Shown piece by piece: positions 36,425 through 45,311 of a DNA stretch of 64,000 nt. A model generated the notes under the pieces. It worked only from the letters and a program-made list of their open reading frames with translations, was not told the origin of the DNA and ran no database searches. The position numbers and the translations under genes were made by a program. Source of the stretch: Brenneria populi (GTDB lineage: Bacteria > Pseudomonadota > Gammaproteobacteria > Enterobacterales > Enterobacteriaceae); NCBI RefSeq assembly GCF_036016195.1, contig NZ_JAYWTM010000001.1:930001-994000 (forward strand), in the 5' to 3' direction. Position 1 is the first letter of the stretch, and each line of letters starts with the position of its first letter.

Positions 36425-36453
36425 AAAATGCTGGTCGCCCCGACCGGCATTTT
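36425..36453 (+). terminator. Terminator of cspD
   Basis: AAAATGC-TGGTCG and CGACC-GGCATTTT form a long stem with a three-base loop, 56 bp after cspD. A T-run of four follows the pairing arm. Confidence 0.7.
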
Positions 36454-36528
36454 ACCCCGCCGCGGCCGATAACGCTCCCTTAGCTATAATCTTGGGACGG
36501 CGAAAAATAAATCAAGCCTTAGGCGCCG

Positions 36529-36637
36529 AATGTTGATCGCTTAAACCGGATTTTAGGGGAAACACCGGGGGCGGTTCCCGTCGGGACGCCTCACCCGACG
36601 GTCGCCCGCGTATCTCGATGCTTAAACGATCGGCATT
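36529..36637. repeat. Dispersed hairpin repeat A, copy 3 (inverted)
   Basis: The reverse complement reads AATGCCGATCGTTTAAGCAT and continues like copies 1 and 2, with a more diverged end near 36529-36545. It lies between cspD and ybjD, in the opposite orientation to the other two copies. Confidence 0.85.
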
Positions 36638-36691
36638 AGTCTTTAGCGCCTTCACAATCTTCCGCTCATCTTTAAACTTGAACGGCGGCGG

Positions 36692-38356
36692 TTAATCAGC
36701 GCGTCCGCGCGCCAGCCACAGCACCCGGGAAAACATGCCGCGGATTAACGGCGGGATAGATTCGCTCCCCATTGCGGCGGCGGCCAGCGCGACCTCAATG
36801 GCCAAATCGGGTTTGGACGAGCGGTGGATCGCCTTAACGATGATCTTATGCATCGACAGCGGCGCCTTCTCGGGCAGTTGCGCAACGCGATGATAAACAT
36901 GGCTGAACCCGGCGCGGTACATGTAGTGCTCCATATCCAGCGCCGGCAGAACCGTCAGGTGATCCCGCTCTCTTTCCTCCTGCGCCGTCAACAGACTGCG
37001 CGCCGTTGCGGCATACTTTTTCCCGGCGTCATCGCCGTCGACCAGCACATGCCACTCTATCCCCATCCGCTGGGCGAACTTCAGCAACGGCCGCAGCCCC
37101 GATTGCGCGAACTCGATGACCTTCACGCCCTCCGCCTCAAAATGGTGTCCGCACTGGCGCGCCAGTTCATTGAGCATCCAGACCTCCGTTTCCCCTTCCA
37201 CCAGCAGCCAGCAGCGGGCGAACAGCGATGAGGGGCGGTTAAGACGAATATGAAAAGCGATACGCCGGCTATCTTCCGCATTCATCCCCTGTTGACCGAT
37301 GCGGTAGGTGGCGACGCGCGACGATTCCCGCACCAGACGGCAAACCTGCTCCATCGGCACCAGCGACAATAGTTCGCCGGAGTTGGTGGTGGTAAGTTTC
37401 TGCAGCGGCAGCTGCATCAGCAGCCCCCAGGCCACCGACAGCATAATGGGATGCAGCCGCGTTTCCGGATCTTCGATCAATAACAGCGGGCGCGCATCGG
37501 GGTCCAGCGCCACCGCCCCCTTGGCCTGCAGCAGCGTGGAGAACAACCCCAACAGAATAATGCGCCGACTGCGGCTGTTCGGCCCGGCGATCAGGCGATT
37601 GATATTATCCAGCGCGCGCCACGACCTGCCGTTGTGCGGGCGGGCATTTTTATGATTGCGCCGCTCGCGCAGGGTGGCGGTCTGCTCGGAAAAATAGTGC
37701 TCAAGCAATTGGCGCATCGCCGTCAGCCCCTGCCGTAAATCCTTATCGCTCGGCTTTTGCGGATTCTGCTCCAGCTCAAACATCAATTTATCAAACTGAC
37801 GGGTCAGTTTTTCGTTGCCGTTTTCCGCGGCGGTGTCCAGCGCGTCCGCCGGCGAGTGGCGCATAAACCGGGCATCGCGCAGGCGCAGCACCGGATGCAA
37901 ACGCGTGATCTCGCGCGCCAACTCATCAATATTATCCAGCGCCATCGGACGTCCGTCGGCATCAAGAAAACTTCGCCAGGTGCACACCGACCGGCTCTCA
38001 TCGACTTCCCCTTCCAAACGATAAAAAATCCGCCGCGGCGACGAATCGCCCTCTATCCATAGGCAGTCAAGCGAGCGGTAGCGCGGCGCAAGATGGTGCC
38101 CCGGCGCCGTTTCGCAAAACGTGAAGATAACCTGCAGATGACGCTCTCGGCTGGCTTCGTCGCCCGGCGGAAAATGGAAATCCTGCAGGTCGAAATGGTA
38201 GAGCGGCGACGTCGGCGAGAGCAGCAAAGATAACGCATCAAGCAGGCTTGACTTACCCCATGCGTTCTCACCGATCAGCACCGTGCTGTCATCCAGCGTC
38301 AACGACAGGCGATTGATCCCCCGGAATCCCAGAATTTCGACACGCTCCAGATACAT
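36692..38356 (-). CDS. ybjD: OLD-family ATP-dependent endonuclease-like protein YbjD
   Basis: 554 residues with an N-terminal ABC/SMC-like ATPase (Walker A GENAWGKSS near 29-37; Walker B LLLIEDPETRLHP near 290-302) and a C-terminal TOPRIM domain with LLVEGETE near 396 and VDGDDAGKK near 445. This is the class 2 OLD nuclease plan; E. coli YbjD is of unclear function. The TOPRIM acidic residues are present, so activity is plausible. It is divergent from lysO; E. coli aqpZ between them is absent. Confidence 0.9.
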   Translation of the reverse strand: MYLERVEILGFRGINRLSLTLDDSTVLIGENAWGKSSLLDALSLLLSPTSPLYHFDLQDFHFPPGDEASRERHLQVIFTFCETAPGHHLAPRYRSLDCLWIEGDSSPRRIFYRLEGEVDESRSVCTWRSFLDADGRPMALDNIDELAREITRLHPVLRLRDARFMRHSPADALDTAAENGNEKLTRQFDKLMFELEQNPQKPSDKDLRQGLTAMRQLLEHYFSEQTATLRERRNHKNARPHNGRSWRALDNINRLIAGPNSRSRRIILLGLFSTLLQAKGAVALDPDARPLLLIEDPETRLHPIMLSVAWGLLMQLPLQKLTTTNSGELLSLVPMEQVCRLVRESSRVATYRIGQQGMNAEDSRRIAFHIRLNRPSSLFARCWLLVEGETEVWMLNELARQCGHHFEAEGVKVIEFAQSGLRPLLKFAQRMGIEWHVLVDGDDAGKKYAATARSLLTAQEERERDHLTVLPALDMEHYMYRAGFSHVYHRVAQLPEKAPLSMHKIIVKAIHRSSKPDLAIEVALAAAAMGSESIPPLIRGMFSRVLWLARGRAD

Positions 38357-38449
38357 CCGCCTCTCCTTTTTCGCCCCGCCGCGATAAATAGAATAATAAA
38401 ACAGCCTGTTGCATAAGTTATGCCGCCAAGCGATACTGGCTTCAAGAAA

Positions 38450-38476
38450 ATAATCTTTTTAATTTTAATAGATTAT
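38450..38476. promoter_or_regulatory. Inverted repeat upstream of lysO
   Basis: ATAATCT and AGATTAT are perfect seven-base arms separated by 13 AT-only bases, 53 bp before lysO. It could be an operator. E. coli lysO is controlled by ArgR, but this does not match a good ARG box. Confidence 0.3.
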
Positions 38477-38529
38477 GTCATGCCTCTCGCCTGCTGCCGG
38501 TTTTTATCTCTAAGGACGCCGAATCTGTG

Positions 38530-39429
38530 ATGTACTCGGGATTATTAATCATTTTATTGCCGCTTATTTTGGGCTATCTGGTGCCGCTTCGCGCCGAAAA
38601 AGCATTACGGTTAATCAACCATGTCCTGAGCTGGATGGTGTATATCATTCTGTTTTTAATGGGCATCAGTCTGGCCTTTTTGGATAACATCGGCAGTAAT
38701 CTGCTACTGATTTTTCGCTATGCCGTCATCTGCGCCGCCTGCATCATCGCGGTAAATATGGCGGCGCTGTGGCTGCTGGAAAAACGCTGCGCCTGGCCGG
38801 GTACGTATACACAGGAGGCGCTCCCTTCGCGGCTGCGCATGCTCATGGAGTCGCTCAAGCTGTGCGGCGTGGTCTCCGGCGGATTTTTGCTGGGATTAAC
38901 CCAGTGGCCCGCGCTGAGTTATGCCAATAAAGGCAGCGAATATGCGCTGATCCTGCTGCTGTTTCTGGTCGGCGTACAGCTGCGCAACAGCGGGATGACG
39001 CTGCGTCAGATTGTGTTGAATCGCCGCGGCATGACGGTCGCGCTGACCGTCGCCGTCAGCGCGCTGATTGGCGGCCTGATAGCGGCCTGGGCGCTGGGGT
39101 TACCGCTGAAAACCGGGCTGGCGATGGCCTCCGGCTATGGCTGGTATTCGCTGTCCGGCATCCTGCTGAGCGACGCTTTTGGCCCGGTCATCGGCAGCGC
39201 GGCCTTTTTTAACGACCTGCTGCGCGAACTGTTGGCCATTATGCTGATCCCCGCGCTGATTCAGCGCCAGCGCTCCTGCGCGTTAGGGCTGTGCGGCGCG
39301 ACGTCCATGGATTTTACCTTGCCGGTGCTGCAGCGCAGCGCGGGCGTGGAGATGGTGCCGCCGGCGATCGTGCATGGTTTTCTGCTGAGTCTCGCGGGGC
39401 CGATCCTGATGGCCTTTTTCTCCGCATAG
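38530..39429 (+). CDS. lysO: L-lysine exporter LysO
   Basis: 299 residues with about eight membrane helices, matching the LysO (YbjE, DUF340) family that exports lysine and the toxic analogue thialysine. SGYGWYSLSGILLSDAFGP near 199-217 and the helix with TSMDFTLPVLQR near 258-269 are family hallmarks. The ATG at 38530 is preferred to the adjacent GTG at 38527, giving the E. coli length. It is upstream of hcp and divergent from ybjD. Confidence 0.9.
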   Translation: MYSGLLIILLPLILGYLVPLRAEKALRLINHVLSWMVYIILFLMGISLAFLDNIGSNLLLIFRYAVICAACIIAVNMAALWLLEKRCAWPGTYTQEALPSRLRMLMESLKLCGVVSGGFLLGLTQWPALSYANKGSEYALILLLFLVGVQLRNSGMTLRQIVLNRRGMTVALTVAVSALIGGLIAAWALGLPLKTGLAMASGYGWYSLSGILLSDAFGPVIGSAAFFNDLLRELLAIMLIPALIQRQRSCALGLCGATSMDFTLPVLQRSAGVEMVPPAIVHGFLLSLAGPILMAFFSA

Positions 39430-39481
39430 CCGCGTTTTCCGGGCGTTGATTGAGACTCATTTTCATTGAAAAACCTTAAAG

Positions 39482-39495
39482 TTGCGCTAAATCAA
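39482..39495 (+). promoter_or_regulatory. Candidate FNR site of hcp
   Basis: TTGCGCTAAATCAA matches 8 of 10 FNR-box bases. With a -10 TATTCT at 39547-39552 and start near 39559, its centre is at about -70.5, close to the upstream FNR position I recall for E. coli hcp. Confidence 0.5.
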
Positions 39496-39557
39496 ATTTA
39501 CCTAAAATCGCATTAAAAAAATCTTTTTCGCTATGCCGCGAACCTCTATTCTCTTTA

Positions 39558-39580
39558 AACATGCATTTTTAATGCAACTT
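39558..39580 (+). promoter_or_regulatory. NsrR operator of hcp-hcr
   Basis: ACATGCATTT, a central T and TTAATGCAACTT give the NsrR pattern of two ATGCATTT-type half sites in inverted order. It overlaps the predicted transcript start, the position used for NO-relieved repression of hcp in E. coli. Confidence 0.7.
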
Positions 39581-39599
39581 AAAAAAGAAGGATGTGATT

Positions 39600-41252
39600 A
39601 TGTTTTGTGTGCAATGTGAACAAACCATTCGTACCCCGGCAGGAAATGGCTGCTCTTACGCGCAGGGCATGTGCGGTAAAACCGCGGAAACCTCCGACCT
39701 GCAAGACCTTCTGGTCGCCGTACTGCAAGGGCTATCCGCCTGGGCGCTGCGGGCCCGCGCGTTGGGCTTCGTCGATCACGATATCGACAGCTTCGCCCCG
39801 CGCGCCTTTTTCTCCACGTTGACCAACGTCAACTTCGACTCGCAGCGGATTATCGGCTATGCGCGGGAAGCCGTCGCGCTGCGCCAGTCGCTGGCTACGC
39901 GCTGCCGTTTGCTGGATGCGAACGCGGCCGTCGCGCACCCGATGGCGGATCTCCAGCTGGCCGGCGACGATATGCCGGCGCTATTGCGGCAGGCGGCCGA
40001 CTTCGCGCTGGACGCCGATAAAAGCGCCGTGGGCGACGACGTACACGGCCTGCGTATGCTGTGCCTGTACGGTCTGAAAGGCGCCGCCGCCTATATGGAG
40101 CACGCGCATGTTCTGGGCCAGTATGATGAGGCCGTCTATACGCAATACCATACTTTCATGGCGTGGCTGGGCACCCGGCCGGCCGACGTCGATACCCTGC
40201 TGAACAACGCCATGGGCATCGGTACGATGAATTTTAACGTTATGGCGCTGCTCGACCGCGGCGAAACCGGGGCCTATGGCCATCCGCGGCCGACGACGGT
40301 CAACGTCCGCCCCGTCGCCGGTAAAGCGATTTTGATCTCCGGCCATGACCTGAAAGATTTACGCATGCTGCTGGAGCAGACCGAAGGCAGCGGCGTTAAC
40401 GTCTATACGCACGGCGAGATGCTGCCGGCGCACGGCTATCCCGAGCTGAAGAAATTCAAACACCTGGTCGGCAACTACGGCAGCGGCTGGCAAAATCAGC
40501 AAACGGAATTCGCCAAGTTCCCCGGCACCATCGTTATGACCTCCAACTGCATTATCGATCCCAACGTCGGCAACTACGGCGATCGCATCTGGACGCGCAG
40601 CATTGTCGGCTGGCCAGGCGTGAACCACCTGGAGGGGGATGATTTCGGCCCGGTTATCGCTCAGGCGCAGCGGCTGGCCGGATTCCCCTACAGCGAGATA
40701 GAACACCTGATTACCGTCGGTTTCGGCCGGGAAACCCTGCTGAGCGCCGCCGACACCGTTATCGATCTGGTCGCGCAAAAGAAACTGCGCCATGTCTTTT
40801 TAGTGGGCGGTTGCGACGGCAGCCGCGAAGAGCGCAGCTATTTTACCGACTTTACCGTCAAGGTTCCCGACGACTGCCTGATTATGACGCTGGCCTGCGG
40901 CAAATACCGCTTCAACAAACTGGACTTCGGCACCCTGGAAGGCCTGCCGCGCCTGCTGGACGTCGGCCAGTGCAACGACGCCTACTCCGCCATTATCCTG
41001 GCGGTCAAACTGGCGGAGAAGCTGGGCTGCGGCGTCAACGATCTGCCCCTCAGCCTGGTGCTGTCGTGGTTTGAACAGAAAGCTATCGTGATTCTGCTGA
41101 CCCTGCTCTCCCTCGGCGTGAAGAATATCTATACCGGCCCGACGGCGCCGGGATTCCTGACCGAAAACCTGCTGGCGATCCTGAATGAGAAGTTCGGCAT
41201 GCGGGCCATCACCACGGTCGAACAGGATATGAATAACATTCTGGCCGCCTAA
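39600..41252 (+). CDS. hcp: Hydroxylamine reductase / hybrid cluster protein
   Basis: 550 residues. The N-terminal cysteines Cys3, Cys6, Cys18 and Cys25 (FCVQCEQ, GCSYAQGMC) bind the [2Fe-2S] cluster of the class II enterobacterial form; downstream cysteine, histidine and glutamate residues, such as those in TSNCIIDPN and VGGCDGSREERSY, hold the hybrid Fe-S-O cluster. Hcp reduces nitric oxide (and hydroxylamine) and is induced by nitrite stress without oxygen. ATG 39600 follows AAGAAGGA. hcr follows after 11 bp. Confidence 0.97.
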   Translation: MFCVQCEQTIRTPAGNGCSYAQGMCGKTAETSDLQDLLVAVLQGLSAWALRARALGFVDHDIDSFAPRAFFSTLTNVNFDSQRIIGYAREAVALRQSLATRCRLLDANAAVAHPMADLQLAGDDMPALLRQAADFALDADKSAVGDDVHGLRMLCLYGLKGAAAYMEHAHVLGQYDEAVYTQYHTFMAWLGTRPADVDTLLNNAMGIGTMNFNVMALLDRGETGAYGHPRPTTVNVRPVAGKAILISGHDLKDLRMLLEQTEGSGVNVYTHGEMLPAHGYPELKKFKHLVGNYGSGWQNQQTEFAKFPGTIVMTSNCIIDPNVGNYGDRIWTRSIVGWPGVNHLEGDDFGPVIAQAQRLAGFPYSEIEHLITVGFGRETLLSAADTVIDLVAQKKLRHVFLVGGCDGSREERSYFTDFTVKVPDDCLIMTLACGKYRFNKLDFGTLEGLPRLLDVGQCNDAYSAIILAVKLAEKLGCGVNDLPLSLVLSWFEQKAIVILLTLLSLGVKNIYTGPTAPGFLTENLLAILNEKFGMRAITTVEQDMNNILAA

Positions 41253-41263
41253 GGGAGACGCTC

Positions 41264-42271
41264 ATGACCATGCCGACATCGCTGTGCCCCAACCGCATGC
41301 AGGTGCATTCGATCGTTCAGGAAACCCCTGATGTTTGGACCATCGCGCTGATTAATCACGATTTCTATCCGTATCAGCCCGGTCAGTACGCCTTGGTCAG
41401 CATCGCCGACAGCCCGGAGACGCTGCGCGCCTATACGCTCTCTTCATCGCCGGGGCTAAGCCGTTTTATCACGCTGACGGTGCGGCGGCTGGATCAGGGG
41501 ATCGGCTCCCGCTGGCTGACGGAGAAAATCAAGCCGGGAGACTACCTATGGCTATCGGACCCGCAGGGCGAATTCACCTGCGCCGGCGCCATCGGCGATC
41601 GCTATCTGATGCTGGCGGCCGGCTGCGGGGTGACGCCGATCATGTCCATGTGCCGCTGGCTGCTTGCTCATAACGTCCAAGCCGATATTCAGGTGATATT
41701 CAACGTCCGCAACCCGCAGCAGGTCATTTTCGCCGACCAGTGGCGGGAACTGCTACAGCGCTACCCGCGCCGGCTGGCGCTCACCCTGATGGCGGAAGAG
41801 CATGCCGTCGACGGTTTTCTCGCCGGTCGAATTAGCCGCGATCTTCTGCTGGAACGCGTACCGGATCTCGCCAGCCGTACGGTGATGACCTGCGGTCCGG
41901 CGCCCTATATGGAACAGATCGAAAACTGGTGCCGGCAGTCGGGCGTAGCGCAAAACCGTTTCTTTAAGGAGCGCTTCCACGGCGCGGATGAAACGCCGGA
42001 AGAGGACGGCGAGCGGTTGACGTTAACCATCAGCCGCCCGCTGCAAAAACTGCGCGTTCCGGTGGGGATCGGCCTGCTGGCGGCGTTGGAGGAGAATAAG
42101 GTGCCGATTCTCGCCGCCTGCCGCGCGGGCGTATGCGGAAGCTGCAAGACGCGGATTCTGTCCGGCGATTATCGCACCAGCAGCACCATGACCCTAACCC
42201 CGGAAGAGATCGCCCAGGGCTATGTGCTGGCCTGCAGCTGTCAGTTACAGGGGGATACCGTGCTGGCCTGA
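41264..42271 (+). CDS. hcr: NADH oxidoreductase Hcr
   Basis: 335 residues that pass electrons from NADH to Hcp. The FAD domain has RAYTLSSSPG near 49-58, the NAD domain has LAAGCGVTPIMSM near 112-124, and the C-terminal plant-type ferredoxin has CRAGVCGSCK near 286-295 and a fourth cysteine in LACSCQ. It is 11 bp after hcp in one operon and convergent with amiD. Confidence 0.96.
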   Translation: MTMPTSLCPNRMQVHSIVQETPDVWTIALINHDFYPYQPGQYALVSIADSPETLRAYTLSSSPGLSRFITLTVRRLDQGIGSRWLTEKIKPGDYLWLSDPQGEFTCAGAIGDRYLMLAAGCGVTPIMSMCRWLLAHNVQADIQVIFNVRNPQQVIFADQWRELLQRYPRRLALTLMAEEHAVDGFLAGRISRDLLLERVPDLASRTVMTCGPAPYMEQIENWCRQSGVAQNRFFKERFHGADETPEEDGERLTLTISRPLQKLRVPVGIGLLAALEENKVPILAACRAGVCGSCKTRILSGDYRTSSTMTLTPEEIAQGYVLACSCQLQGDTVLA

Positions 42272-42295
42272 TAAAGACGCGCCCCGCCCCGTCCG

Positions 42296-43150
42296 CTACG
42301 GCGCCGCCGCCGTCATCGCGGGCGGGGATGCGCCGTACTTCTCAAGCAGCGCCTCGGCGATGGCCTCCGTCTGCGCGTCCGCTCGCCCTCGGTAATCCCC
42401 GGGCCGGAAATGCATCTGAAATGCGGCGATAACCCGCTGTTTCTGGCGCGCGGTCATTTTATCCGCGAGCGGATAGCCGTAACGCGCTAATCTATCCAGC
42501 AGACGCGCCTCGTCGACCGTTTCGTCAGGCTCCCGCCCTGCGAGGTAGAACGCCACCCGGCCGGCGTCCGGCCATGCGCCGATACCCGCCTGCGCCAGCC
42601 GTTCCCAGGGGAAAAGCGGCCCCGGGTCCTGTTTGCGCTGCGGCGCGATATCGCTATGGGCGACCACGTTTTGCGGCGCGATGCGATAGCGCGCAACGAT
42701 GTGCCGGGCGATGTCCGCTAATACCGCAATCTGCGACGGAGGATACGGCGTCCATTTAACGCCCGTCAGCGTACGCCGATAGCCTGGGTTTTCCAGTTCG
42801 ATACCGATCGACGCGTTATTCAGACGGGTGAATCCACGCCAGGCGCTGGCCCCTGCATGCCACGCCGCCTGCGACTCTGGCACCAGCCGCCACACGACCG
42901 GCTTGCCACGATCAAGCGGCGGATAGGCGGGAATAAGATAATGGGCGCTGACCTGTTCGCCCGTCAGCGTGCCGAGCGAAGAGGAAAAGTTTTCCGCCGT
43001 ATAGTGGATCACCAGAAAACGGATGCGCGCTTCCTGGGCCTGCGCGCGATGCGCGCTATCGACCTTATAGCCGCCCCAATCCTCCAGCGAAGAGATCGAC
43101 CGACACCCGGCCAGCAACAGCGACATCAGAATAACGATGCATTTGATCAT
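42296..43150 (-). CDS. amiD: N-acetylmuramoyl-L-alanine amidase AmiD (lipoprotein)
   Basis: 284 residues beginning with a lipoprotein signal MIKCIVILMSLLLAGC, so Cys16 should be lipidated and the enzyme held in the outer membrane. The amidase_2 zinc site includes the histidines of VIHYTAEN and VVAHSDIAP, with the aspartate or lysine of QRKQDPGPLF. It cleaves muropeptides in the periplasm for recycling. A C-terminal peptidoglycan-binding helix region is near 215-265. The start is set at 43150 by the signal peptide. Confidence 0.93.
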   Translation of the reverse strand: MIKCIVILMSLLLAGCRSISSLEDWGGYKVDSAHRAQAQEARIRFLVIHYTAENFSSSLGTLTGEQVSAHYLIPAYPPLDRGKPVVWRLVPESQAAWHAGASAWRGFTRLNNASIGIELENPGYRRTLTGVKWTPYPPSQIAVLADIARHIVARYRIAPQNVVAHSDIAPQRKQDPGPLFPWERLAQAGIGAWPDAGRVAFYLAGREPDETVDEARLLDRLARYGYPLADKMTARQKQRVIAAFQMHFRPGDYRGRADAQTEAIAEALLEKYGASPPAMTAAAP

Positions 43151-43198
43151 GCGGTTCCCGCAGGCGTCGCCGCCCCGCCTGAAGTGACTCATTAATGG

Positions 43199-43522
43199 TT
43201 AACGGCGGACTTTCACCGCGGTCCCGCTGATCGACACCATCAGCATGCTGCCGTCCTTACCCACGGTTTCATAGTCGATATCGATCCCCACCACGGCATT
43301 GGCCCCCAGGTCCGCCGCCTGCTCCTGCAACTCTTTAAGCGCAATCTGCCTGGCCTTGCGCAACTCCTTTTCATAAGCGCCGGAACGCCCCCCGACGATG
43401 TCGCGAATGCCGGCGAAAAAGTCGCGGAAAATATTGGCGCCCAGGATCGCTTCGCCGGTGACGACGCCGCAATATTCGGTAATGGTATAACCTTCCAGAG
43501 CGGGGGTGGTGGATAATTGCAT
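43199..43522 (-). CDS. ybjQ: YbjQ family protein (heavy-metal-binding-like DUF74)
   Basis: 107 residues with the highly conserved VVTGEAILGANIFRDFFAGI near 24-43 and ADAVVGIDIDYET-like ANAVVGIDIDYETVG near 79-93. Family members form pentameric rings; the function is not known. The start at 43522 (MQLSTTPALEG) fits E. coli; ATG 43525 is adjacent. It lies upstream of amiD and divergent from artP. Confidence 0.9.
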   Translation of the reverse strand: MQLSTTPALEGYTITEYCGVVTGEAILGANIFRDFFAGIRDIVGGRSGAYEKELRKARQIALKELQEQAADLGANAVVGIDIDYETVGKDGSMLMVSISGTAVKVRR

Positions 43523-43757
43523 CATAAGCTCCTTGACTATTGATAAGCGTAACACCCTATATCGCCGCCCGCGCGGGCGGCAACCGTTAGATAAAAACGG
43601 ACGGTTTTCACGTTCGCCTGCGCATTGATTTCTCCGCCGGCGGATTATCCGCCCGCGCCATTGCCGCGCATCCTGTTGACCCGTGCCGGCGTCAGCCAGT
43701 GTTTTGTGCTATTATTTAAGCGATAAATCACTTATCGGCAAATTTTAACCTACGATG

Positions 43758-43775
43758 ATTGCATAACTATTCTGC
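43758..43775 (+). promoter_or_regulatory. Weak candidate ARG box upstream of artP
   Basis: ATTGCATAACTATTCTGC resembles the ArgR half-site pair TGAAT-N4-ATTCA with two or three mismatches. E. coli artPIQM is repressed by ArgR. A second box at 21-bp spacing is not convincing. Confidence 0.3.
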
Positions 43776-43819
43776 CGACGTTACCATTCGCGGCATCAAT
43801 GGCTATTCAATCCTTACGC

Positions 43820-44548
43820 ATGAGTATTCAACTAAACGGCATCAACTGTTTTTATGGCGCGCATCAGGCGTTGTTCGATATATCACTCAACTGCCCCGCG
43901 GGCGAAACGCTGGTATTGCTTGGGCCCAGCGGCGCCGGAAAGAGTTCTCTGCTACGCGTCCTGAATCTGCTGGAAATGCCGCGCTCCGGCACGCTGTCCA
44001 TCGCCGGTAAACAGTTCGATTTCGACCATGCCCCCGCGGAAAGCGCCATTCGCGAACTGCGCCAAAATGTGGGCATGGTCTTTCAGCAGTATAATCTCTG
44101 GCCTCATTTGACGGTGGCGCAAAATCTGATCGAAGCGCCCTGCCGCGTACTGGGGCTAAGTAAGGGCCAGGCCGAAGAACGCGCTGAGAAATTACTGCGC
44201 CGTTTGCGTTTGAACGACTTCGCCGACCGTTATCCCTTTCATCTTTCCGGCGGCCAGCAGCAGCGCGTCGCCATCGCCCGCGCATTGATGATGGAGCCTC
44301 AGGTGCTGCTGTTCGACGAACCGACGGCGGCGCTGGATCCGGAAATTACCGCCCAGGTGGTAGGCATTATCCAGGAGCTGACGCAAACCGGTATTACGCA
44401 GGCGATCGTGACCCATGAAGTTGAGTTTGCGCGCAAAACGGCAAGCCAGGTAGTGTATATGGAGAATGGACGTATTGTGGAGCAGGGGGACGCCAGCCAT
44501 TTCTCCCAGCCGCAGACAAAAGCATTCGAAAGCTACTTATCACATTGA
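43820..44548 (+). CDS. artP: Arginine ABC transporter ATP-binding protein
   Basis: 242 residues of a polar amino-acid type ABC ATPase: Walker A GPSGAGKSS near 35-43, signature LSGGQQQRVAIARAL near 139-153 and Walker B VLLFDEPTAALDP near 158-170. It powers ArtQM for arginine uptake. The start at 43820 (MSIQLNGINCFYG) matches E. coli; seven codons precede it. It is first in artPIQM; artI follows after about 20 bp. Confidence 0.95.
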   Translation: MSIQLNGINCFYGAHQALFDISLNCPAGETLVLLGPSGAGKSSLLRVLNLLEMPRSGTLSIAGKQFDFDHAPAESAIRELRQNVGMVFQQYNLWPHLTVAQNLIEAPCRVLGLSKGQAEERAEKLLRRLRLNDFADRYPFHLSGGQQQRVAIARALMMEPQVLLFDEPTAALDPEITAQVVGIIQELTQTGITQAIVTHEVEFARKTASQVVYMENGRIVEQGDASHFSQPQTKAFESYLSH

Positions 44549-44568
44549 TTAATATCAGGAAAATAATG

Positions 44569-45300
44569 ATGAAAAAATTAATCGCCGCATCCCTGCTCGC
44601 TGTCGTCAGCCTTTCCGCCGGCGCAGCGGATAATATCCGCTTCGCCACCGAAGCCTCCTACCCGCCGTTCGAATTCGTCGATGCCGGCAATAAGATTCAG
44701 GGTTTTGACATCGACCTAGCCAACGCGCTGTGCAAAGAGATGCAGGCCACCTGCACATTCAGCAATCAGGCATTCGATAGCCTGATCCCCGGCCTGAAAT
44801 TCCGTCGTTTTGAAGCGGTTATCGCCGGGATGGATATCACGCCGGAACGCCAGCAGCAGGTCGCCTTCACCCAACCTTACTACGATAACTCCGCGCTGTT
44901 CATCGCCCAGAAAAACAAGGTGGCCGATATCGCCGCGCTGAAGGGCAAACGCGTCGGCGTGCAAAACGGCACCACCCACCAGAAATACCTGATGGATAAA
45001 CACAACGACATTATCACCGTGCCGTACGATAGCTATCAGAACGCGGTTTTGGACCTGAAAAACGGCCGTCTGGAAGCGGTATTCGGCGACACCGCCGTGG
45101 TCAATGAATGGCTGAAACAGAACGACAGCCTGGCGGCCGTTGGACACAGCGTCACCGATAAAGACTATTTCGGCATCGGTCTGGGCATCGCCGTGCGTCA
45201 GAACAACGATGAACTGTTGAAAAAATTCAACGCAGCGCTCGACAAAATCAAGCAGGATGGCACTTACCAGGCCATCCATCAAAAATGGTTTCAGCAGTAA
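44569..45300 (+). CDS. artI: Periplasmic binding protein ArtI of the arginine ABC system
   Basis: 243 residues with a signal peptide (KKLIAASLLAVVSLSAGA) and the SBP type-3 fold. YPPFEFVDAGNKIQGFDIDLANAL near 34-57 is the ligand-site signature and GMDITPERQQQVAFT follows. It resembles artJ further down, so one arose by duplication. ATG 44569 has eight-base spacing to AGGA; ATG 44566 is the alternative. Ligand range of ArtI is less clear than that of ArtJ in E. coli. Confidence 0.9.
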   Translation: MKKLIAASLLAVVSLSAGAADNIRFATEASYPPFEFVDAGNKIQGFDIDLANALCKEMQATCTFSNQAFDSLIPGLKFRRFEAVIAGMDITPERQQQVAFTQPYYDNSALFIAQKNKVADIAALKGKRVGVQNGTTHQKYLMDKHNDIITVPYDSYQNAVLDLKNGRLEAVFGDTAVVNEWLKQNDSLAAVGHSVTDKDYFGIGLGIAVRQNNDELLKKFNAALDKIKQDGTYQAIHQKWFQQ

Positions 45301-45311
45301 TCCGACTCTCA

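Noticed and set aside
36692..38356. OLD-family YbjD as part of a phage-defence (Gabija-like) island.
   Set aside because: No UvrD-like partner gene is adjacent and it sits in its normal chromosomal context between cspD and lysO.
43758..43820. A full double ARG box for artP.
   Set aside because: Only one weak half matches and the second box at 21-bp spacing is missing, so it is listed at low confidence only.
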